Source of the DNA: Victivallales bacterium
Lineage (GTDB): Bacteria; Verrucomicrobiota; Lentisphaeria; Oligosphaerales; Oligosphaeraceae
NCBI GenBank assembly: GCA_017535315.1
Contig: JAFXUD010000010.1
Span: 19,934-83,933, forward strand
Length of the DNA: 64,000 nt
Direction: 5' to 3'
Positions within the stretch are counted from its first letter, which is position 1. Each line of letters begins with the position of its first letter. Under the pieces are notes generated by a model, which saw nothing but the letters and a program-made list of their open reading frames with translations, had not been told where the DNA came from and did no database searches. Below, in pieces: positions 35,163 through 44,700 of the stretch. A program made the translations under genes and the position numbers.

Positions 35163-35701
35163 AGAAGAACATCGGTGCATCGCTGGCACTCTATCCCGTC
35201 CCCGTGGTTGTCGTCGGCGCGATGGTGGACGGCAAGCCCACGTGGACGCTGGTCGCACATACGGGGACCGTGGCGCACAGCCACCTGATGGTGTCGCTTG
35301 TGCAGGCGCACTACATCAACAAGGGCATCCGCGAGACGAAAAAGCTATCCATCAACGTGGTTGACGGAACATGGCTGAAGGAGGCCGATCGCATGGGGAC
35401 CATAAGCGGACACAAGGTTGACAAGTCCCAGGCGTTCGCCTACACAATGGGGGAGTACGGGACGCCATTGATCGACAAGGCAAAGGTCTCCATCGAATGC
35501 GAAGTGGACGGCAACTACGAGCTGGAAAACTTCGACCATTTCATCTGCAAGATTCTCGCAACCTACGCGGACGAAGGCATCCTGAATGAAATGGGAAAAA
35601 TCAACTACCAGATATTCAAGCCCGCGCTCTTCGAGTTCCAGACATACTCGTATTTCGAGACGGGCGACAAGCTTGGAGACTGCAGGAAAATGAACAATTA
35701 A
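35159..35701 (+). CDS. Flavin reductase-family (FMN-binding split barrel) protein
   Basis: A 180-residue protein of the DIM6/NTAB flavin reductase type: 'LYPVPVVVVGAMVDGKPTWTLVAHTGTVAHSHLMVSL' opens the split barrel, 'INKGIRETKKLSINVVDG' follows, then 'CEVDGNYELENFDHFICKILATYAD'. Members bind FMN and reduce flavins or serve as partners of flavoprotein oxidoreductases. GGAGGAAGCGACAA precedes the ATG, which overlaps the tetR stop. It may supply reduced flavin to the flavoproteins of this regulon. Confidence 0.85.
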   Translation: MKKNIGASLALYPVPVVVVGAMVDGKPTWTLVAHTGTVAHSHLMVSLVQAHYINKGIRETKKLSINVVDGTWLKEADRMGTISGHKVDKSQAFAYTMGEYGTPLIDKAKVSIECEVDGNYELENFDHFICKILATYADEGILNEMGKINYQIFKPALFEFQTYSYFETGDKLGDCRKMNN

Positions 35702-35716
35702 GTACTAGGAACGCCT

Positions 35717-37108
35717 ATGACCAAGCGAACACTACTATTGACGATGAGCGTGGTTGCCGCAATTTCCCTGTCTGCCGTCGAGCCTCAGGTCGTGGACGTT
35801 CACAGCCACTTCATCACGGGAGGCTATCTTGAACTGCTGAAAAGGCACGATGCGCTGATGGACGAGCTCTATCCGATTCCAGAATGGTCGGAGGACGCGC
35901 TTCGTTCCTTCATGGAACAGGTAGGCATCGGCCTGTCCGTGCTGACCTCGACAGCGCCACAGCCTCATTTCGGCGACGCGGCGGAAAGCGCAGCTGTCTG
36001 CCGTGCGATGAACGATGAAATCGCCGTCCTGGCCGCCAAGTCGCAGAGACGCCTCCTGTGGTGCGCTACGCTGCCGCTGCCGTCGGTTCCAGAGGCGGTT
36101 GCCGAGGCTGAACGGGCACTTGGAAAGCTAGGCACGGCTGGAGTCAAGCTGCCGACCAATGCCCGCGGCCTCTACCTCGGTTCCCCTGAACTTGACCCGC
36201 TGATGGAGGTTCTGGACAGGCTGAAGGCCGTCGTGATCCTGCATCCCCACCGTCCCGAACCGTTCAACGCCAGCCTGGCAGAGGGGCTTCCTCTTGCGAT
36301 GTACGAATACCATGCGGAGACAACCCGTGCGCTGTCCCGTCTATTCGCCAGAAACGTCCCCGCCCGCCATCCGAACATCCGCTTTGTCGTCCCCCATGCG
36401 GGCGCGTTTCTGCCGTTGGCGCTGCCGAGGATGAAGGCGGTTCACCCGATTGTCAGGGCAAAGGGGCTGGCGGACGAAATCGACTGGGAAGCAAACATGA
36501 AATCGCTGTGGTTCGACCTGGCGGGTTCCACAACCGCCGAAAACGTCCACAGGCTGCTTGAAATCACGACGCCCGACCATATCCTCTACGGTTCCGACTT
36601 CCCGTATGCACCCCCAAAAGCCTTGACAGCGAACCTTTCCCGCTTCCGTGCCGAACTGGAGGCAGACCCGCTGCTCAAGCCACTGGCGGGAGACATCCTT
36701 GGTGGCAACGCCCGTCGGCTTTTCCTCGGCGATGCGAAGGAAGCGAGTGTCCCCGCTCCGCAACCAGCAGGCGAAATGCTCACGCGCATCGCGGAAATAG
36801 AGGTGTTCCACGAGTTCCTTCAGGAGTATCTGGCCGCAGCCTCGACGGTGGGCGCGGAATCCGTTGCGAAGGAGCCTGGTGTCATCTGCATCTTCCCGAT
36901 GCAGCGCAAAGAGTCTCCCAACATCATCCGCATCGTGGAGATCTACCGCGACGAGGCCGCATATAAATCCCATCTGGCCACGCCGCACTTTCTGAAATAC
37001 AAGGAGGGGACGCTGCACATGGTCAAATCCCTGAATCTCGTGCCGATGAATCCCCTGGACGCCCCGAACATGAACAGAATCTTCAGGAAAAAGCAATGGA
37101 AAGACTAA
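35717..37108 (+). CDS. Exported amidohydrolase fused to a C-terminal antibiotic-biosynthesis-monooxygenase (ABM) domain
   Basis: 463 residues. MTKRTLLLTMSVVAAISLSAVEP is a signal peptide. The Amidohydro_2 barrel starts at VVDVHSHF with the metal His pair. It continues with 'AGVKLPTNARGLYL', 'VVILHPHRPEPF' (His ligand), 'RFVVPHAGAFLPL' and 'HILYGSDFPYAPP' (Asp ligand), as in ACMSD-type decarboxylases/hydrolases. From about residue 353 ('MLTRIAEIEVFHEFLQEYLAA') an ABM ferredoxin-like domain follows, with 'NIIRIVEIYRDEAAYKSHLATPHFLKY'. ABM proteins oxidise or bind quinol-like substrates. The last 13 bp overlap the CMD-cupin gene. The fusion joins two activities that in many bacteria are separate neighbours. 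Confidence 0.85.
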   Translation: MTKRTLLLTMSVVAAISLSAVEPQVVDVHSHFITGGYLELLKRHDALMDELYPIPEWSEDALRSFMEQVGIGLSVLTSTAPQPHFGDAAESAAVCRAMNDEIAVLAAKSQRRLLWCATLPLPSVPEAVAEAERALGKLGTAGVKLPTNARGLYLGSPELDPLMEVLDRLKAVVILHPHRPEPFNASLAEGLPLAMYEYHAETTRALSRLFARNVPARHPNIRFVVPHAGAFLPLALPRMKAVHPIVRAKGLADEIDWEANMKSLWFDLAGSTTAENVHRLLEITTPDHILYGSDFPYAPPKALTANLSRFRAELEADPLLKPLAGDILGGNARRLFLGDAKEASVPAPQPAGEMLTRIAEIEVFHEFLQEYLAAASTVGAESVAKEPGVICIFPMQRKESPNIIRIVEIYRDEAAYKSHLATPHFLKYKEGTLHMVKSLNLVPMNPLDAPNMNRIFRKKQWKD

Positions 37109-38133
37109 TCGTTCTCATCACGGTCATTTTGACCATTCAAGGAGCAGTTGCAATGGAAAACACCCTGACACAGAAAGAACTCGCCATCGTCGATTTATCC
37201 GCCGCCGTCGCCCGTGGCGACCAGACGGCACTGGCCAATGCGCTGAACACAGGATTTGACGCGGGACTCACGCTCAACGAGGCAAAGGAGCTGGTCGGAC
37301 AGCTCTACGCCTACTGCGGCTTCCCGCGTGCCCTCAACGCCGCCGCCACGCTGATGAAGGTGGCCGCAGAGAAGAAGCCCGCCGAGGGGCGCGTCCCCAA
37401 TCCACCGCCTGCGGGCAAGACCCTCGAATTTGGCACAGCCAACCAGACGAAGCTCTGCGGCGCACCCGTCAAAGGCGCGTTGTTCGACTTCCATCCGCAG
37501 CTGGACGAATACCTCAAGGCGCACCTCTTCGGAGACATCTTCGCAAGAGACAATCTGGATTGGCGCACCCGTGAAATCGCCACCGTAGCCGCACTGGCGG
37601 CGCGCCCCGAGACGGAGCCGCAGATGAAGGCTCATATTGCCATCGCGAAAAACAACGGCGTCACCGATGCGCAGGCGGCGGAGATTGTCGCCCGCGTTCG
37701 TCGTCCCTCCGATCCGTCGCGTCTCCCCGCCGACTGGTCGCCGATCCCCGTCGGGCAGCCCAACGACGAATATGCGAAGTATTTCATTGGCAGGAGCTAC
37801 CTGCATAAACTCACGCTGGACCAGGTTCCCGCCTTCGGCGTCACGTTCGAACCAGGATGTCGCAACAACTGGCACATCCACCATGCAAAGACGGGCGGCG
37901 GGCAGATTCTCATCGTCACCGCTGGCGAGGGCTACTACCAGGAGTGGGGGAAGCCAGCGCGGCGCATCCGCAAGGGTGACACGGTGAACATCCCCGCAGA
38001 AATCAAGCACTGGCATGGCGCGGCTCCCGACTGCTGGTTCCAGCACATCGCACTGGAGGTGCCTGGCACAGAGCAGTCCAACGAATGGCTTGAAGCCGTC
38101 GATGAAAAGGCCTACACCGAAGCCACGAAATGA
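37096..38133 (+). CDS. Exported carboxymuconolactone decarboxylase-cupin fusion protein
   Basis: 345 residues with signal peptide MERLIVLITVILTIQGAVA. Two CMD-like helical repeats follow (residues ~25-90, and ~110-200 with 'NLDWRTREIATVAALAAR'). They lack the AhpD CxxC, so peroxidase activity is unlikely. Residues ~235-335 are a cupin with 'NNWHIHHAKTGGGQILIVTAGEGYYQEWG' and 'GDTVNIPAEIKHWHGA'; three or four His could bind a metal, the usual motif Glu being Gln. A second ATG at 37153, exactly after the signal region, has AAGGAG 8 nt upstream and would give the ordinary cytosolic form. Either or both products may be made. Confidence 0.87.
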   Translation: MERLIVLITVILTIQGAVAMENTLTQKELAIVDLSAAVARGDQTALANALNTGFDAGLTLNEAKELVGQLYAYCGFPRALNAAATLMKVAAEKKPAEGRVPNPPPAGKTLEFGTANQTKLCGAPVKGALFDFHPQLDEYLKAHLFGDIFARDNLDWRTREIATVAALAARPETEPQMKAHIAIAKNNGVTDAQAAEIVARVRRPSDPSRLPADWSPIPVGQPNDEYAKYFIGRSYLHKLTLDQVPAFGVTFEPGCRNNWHIHHAKTGGGQILIVTAGEGYYQEWGKPARRIRKGDTVNIPAEIKHWHGAAPDCWFQHIALEVPGTEQSNEWLEAVDEKAYTEATK

Positions 38134-38183
38134 CAACGACAGATTTTTAAGAGCATAAACAAAAAAAACAAGGAGAATACACA

Positions 38184-39350
38184 ATGCTGGGCAACTTCCA
38201 ATTTCACAATCCGACTAAGCTCCATTTTGGAGAGAACGCGCTTGACTTCCTCGCCGACGAGCTGAAGAACTACGGGCCGACCGTGCTGCTTTCTTATGGC
38301 GGCGGCTCCATCAAGAAGAACGGCATCTACGACCAGGTCATGGCAATCTTGAAAAAGGCTGGCAAGACCATCATCGACGACGGCGGTGTGATGCCCAACC
38401 CCACGCTGGACAGGATGCTTGAAGGCGCGGCACGGGCGAAAGCCAACAACGTGGACCTCATCCTCGCCGTGGGCGGCGGCTCCACCATCGACTACGCGAA
38501 GGGCGTCAGCGTCTCCGCCTGGTGCGACGAAGATCCGTGGGAGAAATACTACATGCGCTTCGAAGAACCCACCTGCCGCATAATTCCCATTGGGAGCGTC
38601 CTCACAATTGCTGGCACGGGCAGCGAGATGAACGGTGGCAGCGTCATTAGCAACCACAAGGCGAACCTCAAGGTCGGCAAGGTCTTTGGTCCCGCCGTCT
38701 ATCCGAAGTTCACCGTCCTCAACCCGCGCTTCACCTTCACCGTGCCAAAGCGGCAGATGGTGGCGGGCATCTTCGACATCATGAGCCACATCCTCGAACA
38801 GTATTTCAGCGGTGAGGACGACAACACCAGCGACTACATCGCCGAAGGCCTGATGCACTCCCTCATCCATTCATCCCGCATTGCCGTGAAGAATCCCGAG
38901 GACTACGAGGCACGGAGCAACATCATGTGGACGGCCACCTGGGCACTCAACACCCTTATCGCCATGGGCAAGACGACGGACTGGGAGGTCCACATGCTCG
39001 GTCACGCCGTCGGCACACTGACAGACGCCACGCACGGCATGACGCTCTCCGCCGTTTCCCTGCCATACTACCGCCTCATCATGCCATACGGGCTGAAGAA
39101 GTTCGCGCGGTTCGCGACAAACATCTGGGGAATTGCGGCGGATGGCAAGTCCGACGAGCAGTTGGCCAACGAAGGGCTTGCTGCGTTTGAGGCTTGGATG
39201 CACGAAATCGGCGTCTCCATGAACATCACGGAGCTCGGCGCGACGAAGGAGATGCTCCCCGCCATCGCCGACGCGACCTTCATTCTCGACGGCGGCTACA
39301 AGAAGCTCACCCGCGAGGACGTGCTGGAAATCCTTCGCCAGAGCCTGTGA
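38184..39350 (+). CDS. Iron-containing alcohol dehydrogenase (YqhD/BdhA type)
   Basis: 388 residues, cytosolic, AAGGAG before the ATG. 'FQFHNPTKLHFGENAL' opens the fold. 'LAVGGGSTIDYAKG' binds the pyrophosphate of NAD(P)H. The metal ligands fit YqhD: Asp and His in GIFDIMSH, His in VHMLGHAVG and His in DATHGM. YqhD-type enzymes reduce aldehydes such as methylglyoxal, glycolaldehyde and lipid-derived aldehydes using NADPH. In this operon it suggests detoxification or use of reactive aldehydes. Confidence 0.93.
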   Translation: MLGNFQFHNPTKLHFGENALDFLADELKNYGPTVLLSYGGGSIKKNGIYDQVMAILKKAGKTIIDDGGVMPNPTLDRMLEGAARAKANNVDLILAVGGGSTIDYAKGVSVSAWCDEDPWEKYYMRFEEPTCRIIPIGSVLTIAGTGSEMNGGSVISNHKANLKVGKVFGPAVYPKFTVLNPRFTFTVPKRQMVAGIFDIMSHILEQYFSGEDDNTSDYIAEGLMHSLIHSSRIAVKNPEDYEARSNIMWTATWALNTLIAMGKTTDWEVHMLGHAVGTLTDATHGMTLSAVSLPYYRLIMPYGLKKFARFATNIWGIAADGKSDEQLANEGLAAFEAWMHEIGVSMNITELGATKEMLPAIADATFILDGGYKKLTREDVLEILRQSL

Positions 39351-39382
39351 TTCAAAATACTCAACCATAGGAGAACACAACC

Positions 39383-39985
39383 ATGAAAAAAGCAGTAATG
39401 TCACTCGTTTGGGCACTGGCCGCGCTGCTGCCGTTTTGCTGCTGCGCAAAGGAAAACACAACTGTTAACACTGAAAAAGGAGTCACAACCATGAACAACA
39501 CAGGCAAATCACTCGTCGTCTGCTTCTCCGCCACGGGAACTACCAAGGGCGTTGCACAGCGCCTTGCGACCGCCATTGGTGCGGAATTCGTTGAAATCGT
39601 CCCCGCGAAGCCATACACTACAGCCGACCTGAACTGGCGTGACAAGAAGAGCCGCAGCTCCGTCGAGATGGCCGACCGCAAGAGCCGCCCCGCCATCGCA
39701 AATGCCGTCCCCAACCTGGCGGACTACACGACAGTTTTCGTGGGCTTCCCGATCTGGTGGTACCGCGAGCCGTCCATCATCGACACCTTCATCGAAACGA
39801 ACGCTGAGGCACTGGCTGGCAAGACTATCGTGCCGTTCGCCACATCGGGCGGCAGCGGCATGGGCGATTCGACCGCCAACCTCCAGGCGCTTGCACCCAA
39901 GGCAAAGGTGACCGCAGGACGCCGTTTCAGCGCCTCCGTCGATGCCGACACGCTGAAGGCATGGGCGGTTGAGGTCGCGAAATAG
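39383..39985 (+). CDS. Lipoprotein-type flavodoxin
   Basis: 200 residues. The N-terminus MKKAVMSLVWALAALLPFCCCAKE is a lipoprotein-like signal with three Cys in a row at the cleavage site. The flavodoxin fold follows: VVCFSATGTTKGVAQRLA holds the FMN phosphate loop, VFVGFPIWWYREPSIIDTF the Trp/Tyr stacking loop, and FATSGGSGMGDS the third loop. A second ATG at 39491 (MNNTGKSLVVC) has AAGGAG 8 nt upstream, which would give a standard soluble flavodoxin. I keep the long form because the signal is well formed. Confidence 0.88.
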   Translation: MKKAVMSLVWALAALLPFCCCAKENTTVNTEKGVTTMNNTGKSLVVCFSATGTTKGVAQRLATAIGAEFVEIVPAKPYTTADLNWRDKKSRSSVEMADRKSRPAIANAVPNLADYTTVFVGFPIWWYREPSIIDTFIETNAEALAGKTIVPFATSGGSGMGDSTANLQALAPKAKVTAGRRFSASVDADTLKAWAVEVAK

Positions 39986-40008
39986 ACATCGCAAGTTGCG
40001 AGGGTGAT

Positions 40009-40665
40009 ATGAACCGACGTGATTTCATTCGGGACATGGCGATTGCCGCCGCGGGAATCAGCGCCGCTGGCCTTCTTGGCGGCGCTGCGACTGCCGAGGC
40101 GGCGACAGGTAAGATGCAGGGGAGAAAAGGCAAGATGAAGATACTGGTGCTGACTGGAAGTCCGCGCAGGAACGGCAATTCCGCGACGTTGACGGAGCAT
40201 TTCATCAAGGGCGCGAAGGAGGCTGGGCATTCCGTCGAACGCTTCGATGCGGCCTTCAAGAAGGTGCATCCGTGCATCGCCTGCAATTCCTGCGGCATGG
40301 ACGGCCCGTGCGTGTTCAAGGACGACTTCGAGTTCGTCCGCAAGCACATCATCGATGCAGACTGCGTGGTGTTCGCCACGCCGATGTACTATTTCGGCAT
40401 CTCCTCGCAACTCAAGGCGGTCATCGACCGCTTCTACGCCATCAACGGGCAGATTCACGTCCCCAAGAAGGCGGTCCTGCTGATGACCTACGCCAATTCA
40501 GCGGCCTCCGAGGCCGTGCCCATCAAGTCCCACTACGAAGTGCTGCTGAGATACCTGGGCTGGACGGATGCGGGACAGGTCATCGCACCTGGCGTCTGGC
40601 CTGTCGGCGCAGTCAACCGCACTGAATACCCTGAACGTGCATACCAGCTTGGAAAGAGAATCTGA
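40009..40665 (+). CDS. Tat-exported FMN oxidoreductase (flavodoxin-like)
   Basis: 218 residues. MNRRDFIRDMAIAAAGISAAGLLGGAATAEA is a twin-arginine signal (RRDFI) that would export the folded flavoprotein. The enzyme begins ILVLTGSPRRNGNSATLTEHF (FMN loop), then 'HPCIACNSCGMDGPC' (cysteine cluster), 'VFATPMYYFGISSQLKAVIDRFYA' and a C-terminal 'YLGWTDAGQVIAPGVW'. An internal ATG at 40135, just where homologues start (MKILVLTGSPR), has GGGGAG 10 nt upstream. It is homologous to the cytosolic flavoprotein at 32396. Confidence 0.88.
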   Translation: MNRRDFIRDMAIAAAGISAAGLLGGAATAEAATGKMQGRKGKMKILVLTGSPRRNGNSATLTEHFIKGAKEAGHSVERFDAAFKKVHPCIACNSCGMDGPCVFKDDFEFVRKHIIDADCVVFATPMYYFGISSQLKAVIDRFYAINGQIHVPKKAVLLMTYANSAASEAVPIKSHYEVLLRYLGWTDAGQVIAPGVWPVGAVNRTEYPERAYQLGKRI

Positions 40666-40669
40666 AAAT

Positions 40670-41671
40670 ATGTTATTGAAAATGAAACTGAACCCTTTGA
40701 TTGAAAACGCATACAAGGTCCTGGACGGCGGCAATCTCGAACGCAAGGAGGCCGTGGTTCTGGCACACGAAATAACTGGCCCTGATATTCTGGACTTGGT
40801 TTCATTAGCAAACAAGGTGCGGCTCGCATTTGCGCCGAAAGACGCTGGCAGTTGCTCCATTGTCAATGCAAAATGCGGTAAATGCGGCGAAAACTGTCGC
40901 TTCTGCGCCCAAAGCGCCCATTACCATACGCACATCGACACCTTTCCACTGCTGTCGGAAGCGGAGGTTGTTGACGCAGCCCAGAAGGTCTATGACAGCG
41001 GTGTCCGCATCTTCGGCTATGTCACCAGCGGACGTGGCTGGCTGAAGCCAGACGAAGATTTCCGTCGCATTCTTTCCACGTTGGACTGTCTGCACGAACG
41101 CTTCCCCGACATGAAGCTCTGCGTCTGTCTAGGCATTCTCTCCGATGAATGCGCACGGGAGCTTTCCCTCCACCATGTCTGGCGGTACAACATGAATCTC
41201 CAGACCTCGCCCGTCCGATATGCGGAACTGGTCGCCACCACCCACACCATAGAGGAGAAGATCGCCACCATCCGCCTCATGCAGAAATACGGCATCACCA
41301 ACTGTACAGGCGGCATCTTCGGGCTTGGCGAAAACTGGGAGGACCGAGTCGATATGGCGTTCGCAATCCGCGACCTCAAGGTCGAGGCATCCACCCTCAA
41401 CATACTCCTTCCTATTCCAGGCACGCCACTGGAGGCGCAGCCACCAGTCACTCCTGCGGATGCCACCAAGATCTTCGCGTTGTTCCGTCTCATCAATCCG
41501 ACCATGACGCTCAAGTTCTGTGCGGGGCGCGAGACGACCATGAAGGATTTTCAGGGACTGCTGATGCTTTCAGGTCTTAATTCGCTGATGACAGGCGGAT
41601 ATCTTACTACCCGTGGCCGCCAGGTGGCAGACGATTTCGCCTTCTGGAAACTGCTTGGAGGATTCGGCTAA
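40670..41671 (+). CDS. bioB: Biotin synthase-family radical SAM enzyme
   Basis: 334 residues from ATG 40670, 5 nt after the flavoprotein stop. The radical SAM cluster is C72-x3-C76-x2-C79 in CGENCRFCAQSAHY. The second-cluster Cys positions and 'CVCLGILSDE', 'YNMNLQTSP', 'TGGIFGLGENWEDR' and 'LNILLPIPGTPLE' agree with BioB, as does the GRETTMKDFQ...LTTRGR end with its cluster Arg. BioB inserts sulfur into dethiobiotin. The usual YNHNL(D/N/E)TS motif reads YNMNLQTS here. No other biotin genes are near, so the enzyme may be a true but isolated BioB or a paralogue recruited to this redox operon. Confidence 0.8.
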   Translation: MLLKMKLNPLIENAYKVLDGGNLERKEAVVLAHEITGPDILDLVSLANKVRLAFAPKDAGSCSIVNAKCGKCGENCRFCAQSAHYHTHIDTFPLLSEAEVVDAAQKVYDSGVRIFGYVTSGRGWLKPDEDFRRILSTLDCLHERFPDMKLCVCLGILSDECARELSLHHVWRYNMNLQTSPVRYAELVATTHTIEEKIATIRLMQKYGITNCTGGIFGLGENWEDRVDMAFAIRDLKVEASTLNILLPIPGTPLEAQPPVTPADATKIFALFRLINPTMTLKFCAGRETTMKDFQGLLMLSGLNSLMTGGYLTTRGRQVADDFAFWKLLGGFG

Positions 41672-41788
41672 TCCAGCCAGTCGGCGACGGGAAAATCTAT
41701 ATAAATTCTATATAAATAAGTTCTACGAAATAGCGTTTATTATAATCATAGAACAAGAAGCAACCTCAGAACCACGAGGTGAATATAC

Positions 41789-44700
41789 ATGACAAGAAAA
41801 CGAGTCGCATATTTCCTGGTATTTGCCCTCATGGCAGTCGTTTCGCTATGCCATGCCTACACGACGGAAAACGCCACTTTCATAGATTTCAGCGACAGCG
41901 GCGTAAATGTCACCGCAGGTCCATATACTGGCTATTCTGTGAAAAACACCACTGTCACACTTAGTGCCGCAGGAACATACGTGTTTTCAGGGGCTTGCTC
42001 AAACGGCTCAATCAAGGTCAAAAAAGCGACAACTGGCACAGTCAGGGTTGTTCTGGCTGGTGTGACGCTCACGGCGGGCGGCTCCGAAACAACGGATGAC
42101 GAGGGGCTTGTCGTCCACACGGCGACGGCTCCGCTCCTTGTGAACAAAGACAACACGGTAATCATCGAGGCATACGCTGGTACAGTCAATACCCTGACGG
42201 ACTCGCCATACAACAACGACGACAGCGCACCATCGGCCAGTACGGACACCGAAAACGCCGTCCTCAAGGTAAAGGCTGGCTCGACGGCGACTCTTTGCGG
42301 CACGGGAACGCTGAAAATCGTGTCCTACGGCAAGAATGGCATCAAAGCTGGTTCGGAGACGGATTCCCCTTCGCTTCTGATAATAAAAGAACTCACGCTA
42401 GATGTCACTGCAAAAGTGAACGACGGTATCTCCGTCGAGAACGCCGTTAAGTTCTACAGCGGCGACATTAGCGTCAATGCCGTAGGCGATGCAATCCAGG
42501 CCGAGCCAGATGAGGAAGACGCAAGCGGTGCCGGCGATGTTGTCATCTATGGCGGTACGCTCAAGCTCACAGCTGATGGCGAGGGCATCCAGGCATCCAA
42601 TGAACTATATGTCTCAGGCGGAAGCATAACCGCAACTGCTGGGGAAGACGGTCTCAAGGGCGAAAAGAACGTCTTCATCGACAGCGGCGCGATCAATGTC
42701 ACATCCACGCTTGACGGCATACAATCCGACGAGGGTGGCGTCTATATAACTGACGGAACGGTAAACATCAAGGCGGGCGGTGGAGCCTCCACCAAGCTGA
42801 CAGGCGATTCCGACAGTTGCAAGGGCATCAAAGCGGAGACGACACTGTTCGTCACGGCAGGCGACTTCGTAGTCAACTCCGCCGACGACTGCCTCCACTC
42901 GGACGACACCATCGCCATCACGGGAGGCATGTTCACGCTGGCTACCAGCACTTCTGGCAAAGACTCCACCTACAGCGGCGGCGATGCCATCCATGCCGAC
43001 TACACGCTTGTCGTCGGAACAGACGGCGGCGGTGTCACGACACCGTCCATCACCATCACCTCCTGCTACGAAGGGCTTGAGGCGGCGAAAATCTACGTTC
43101 TGTCAGGCTATGTCGATGTCACCTCCTCGGACGATGGCTTCAACGCAGGCAATAAGAACATTGCATCAGAAAGCACAACCGCCTTCTCCCTGAACATCTA
43201 TGGAGGGGAAATCCATATCAAGGCCGCAGGCGACGGGCTTGACTCGAACGGGAACATGAAAATCTACGGTGGAACCACTGAGGTGAACTGCACGGCAAAC
43301 GGCGGAAACAACGCGCTCGACACGGCGGACAGGGGCTACCTCTCCGTATCAGGGAGCGGAAGCCTGGTGACCCTTGGTCCAAGCGACATGGCCGTCACCC
43401 CTAATGCCAACTATTCGACCGTGCCATACGTGACATTCGGCAGCGCCAGCCAGGGAGGTCCTGGAGGCGGACCTGGTGGCTTTGGCGGCTCTTCCTCCAG
43501 CACAAGCATCTCCATCCCATCGGGGACAACCTGGTACATCAGGAACTCGTCGGGGACAACGCTTGCAACAGGAACGACTGCATCCACGGTCAGCTATGTG
43601 GTCTTCGCTTCCTCCACCCTTACGGCAAACCAGACCTACTACCTGGTTTACGGCTCGACCCAGAAATCCGCAACAGCGACCGCCTCGAAGGCGAGTTCCG
43701 TCACGCAGGAAAACGTTCCTTCTGTCGCCCAGGACGTATCGGCATATGTCGGCACGGGAGCGGAGGAGTACCTGCTGACGGTGAACGGCGTGACCACAGA
43801 GAAGGCGCAAGGTCAGACCATCTCCGTCACGGCGGAGGAAAAGGAAGGCTCGACCTTCCTCTCGTGGTCTGCTGTGGGAATCGAACTTGATGACCCTGCC
43901 GCAAGGACGCAGACATTCAACATGCCTGCCAACGACGTCACGCTGACCGCAAACTACGATGACGACAGCAACCCGATCCTTCTCTTCAGCAATACCTCCA
44001 TAACCCGTGTTTCGGGGACTGCAAGAGGATATACACTGGACGGCACGACTCTTTCCATCACCAGCGCAAACACCTACATGCTGTCAGGAACCTGCTCCGA
44101 TGGTGCAATCTCCATCAAGAAGGGACTGGCAGACGTGACCATCGTCCTGAACGGCCTGGCCCTGGAGAACACCACCACTGCCCCGATTGTCTGCGGGAAG
44201 GGTTCATCCGTTGTAATCGAACTCGCGGATGGCTCGGAAAACACACTTTCGGACAATGCATACAACAATGACGACATCCATGCCGACAATGCCAATGCCG
44301 AGAACGCAGTCATCAAGGGCAAGAAGGGCGGTACGTCCGTCACCATCGGCGGTAGTGGCTCGCTCACCGTCAACGCCAATGGAAAGAACGGCATCAAGGT
44401 CGCGGCAGAGGGTACGCTGACCCTTCAGGACAGCATCAGCCTTACGGTCAACGCTAGCGTCAACGATGCCATTTCAAGCGACAATCTGCTTGTCATCACA
44501 GGCGGAACATACATTATCTCCGCAGCAGGCGACGGTCTTGTTGCCTCGCCTGACGAGGACGACGCATCTTCGCAGGGCTCTGTTTCCATCGGTGGAGGCA
44601 CAATCACTATCACTGCGGGCAACGACGCTATCCAGGCCAGGACGCTCAACGTGTCGGGTGGTCAAATCACGGCCACAGGCGTCGCCTCGTCGCTGGACAT

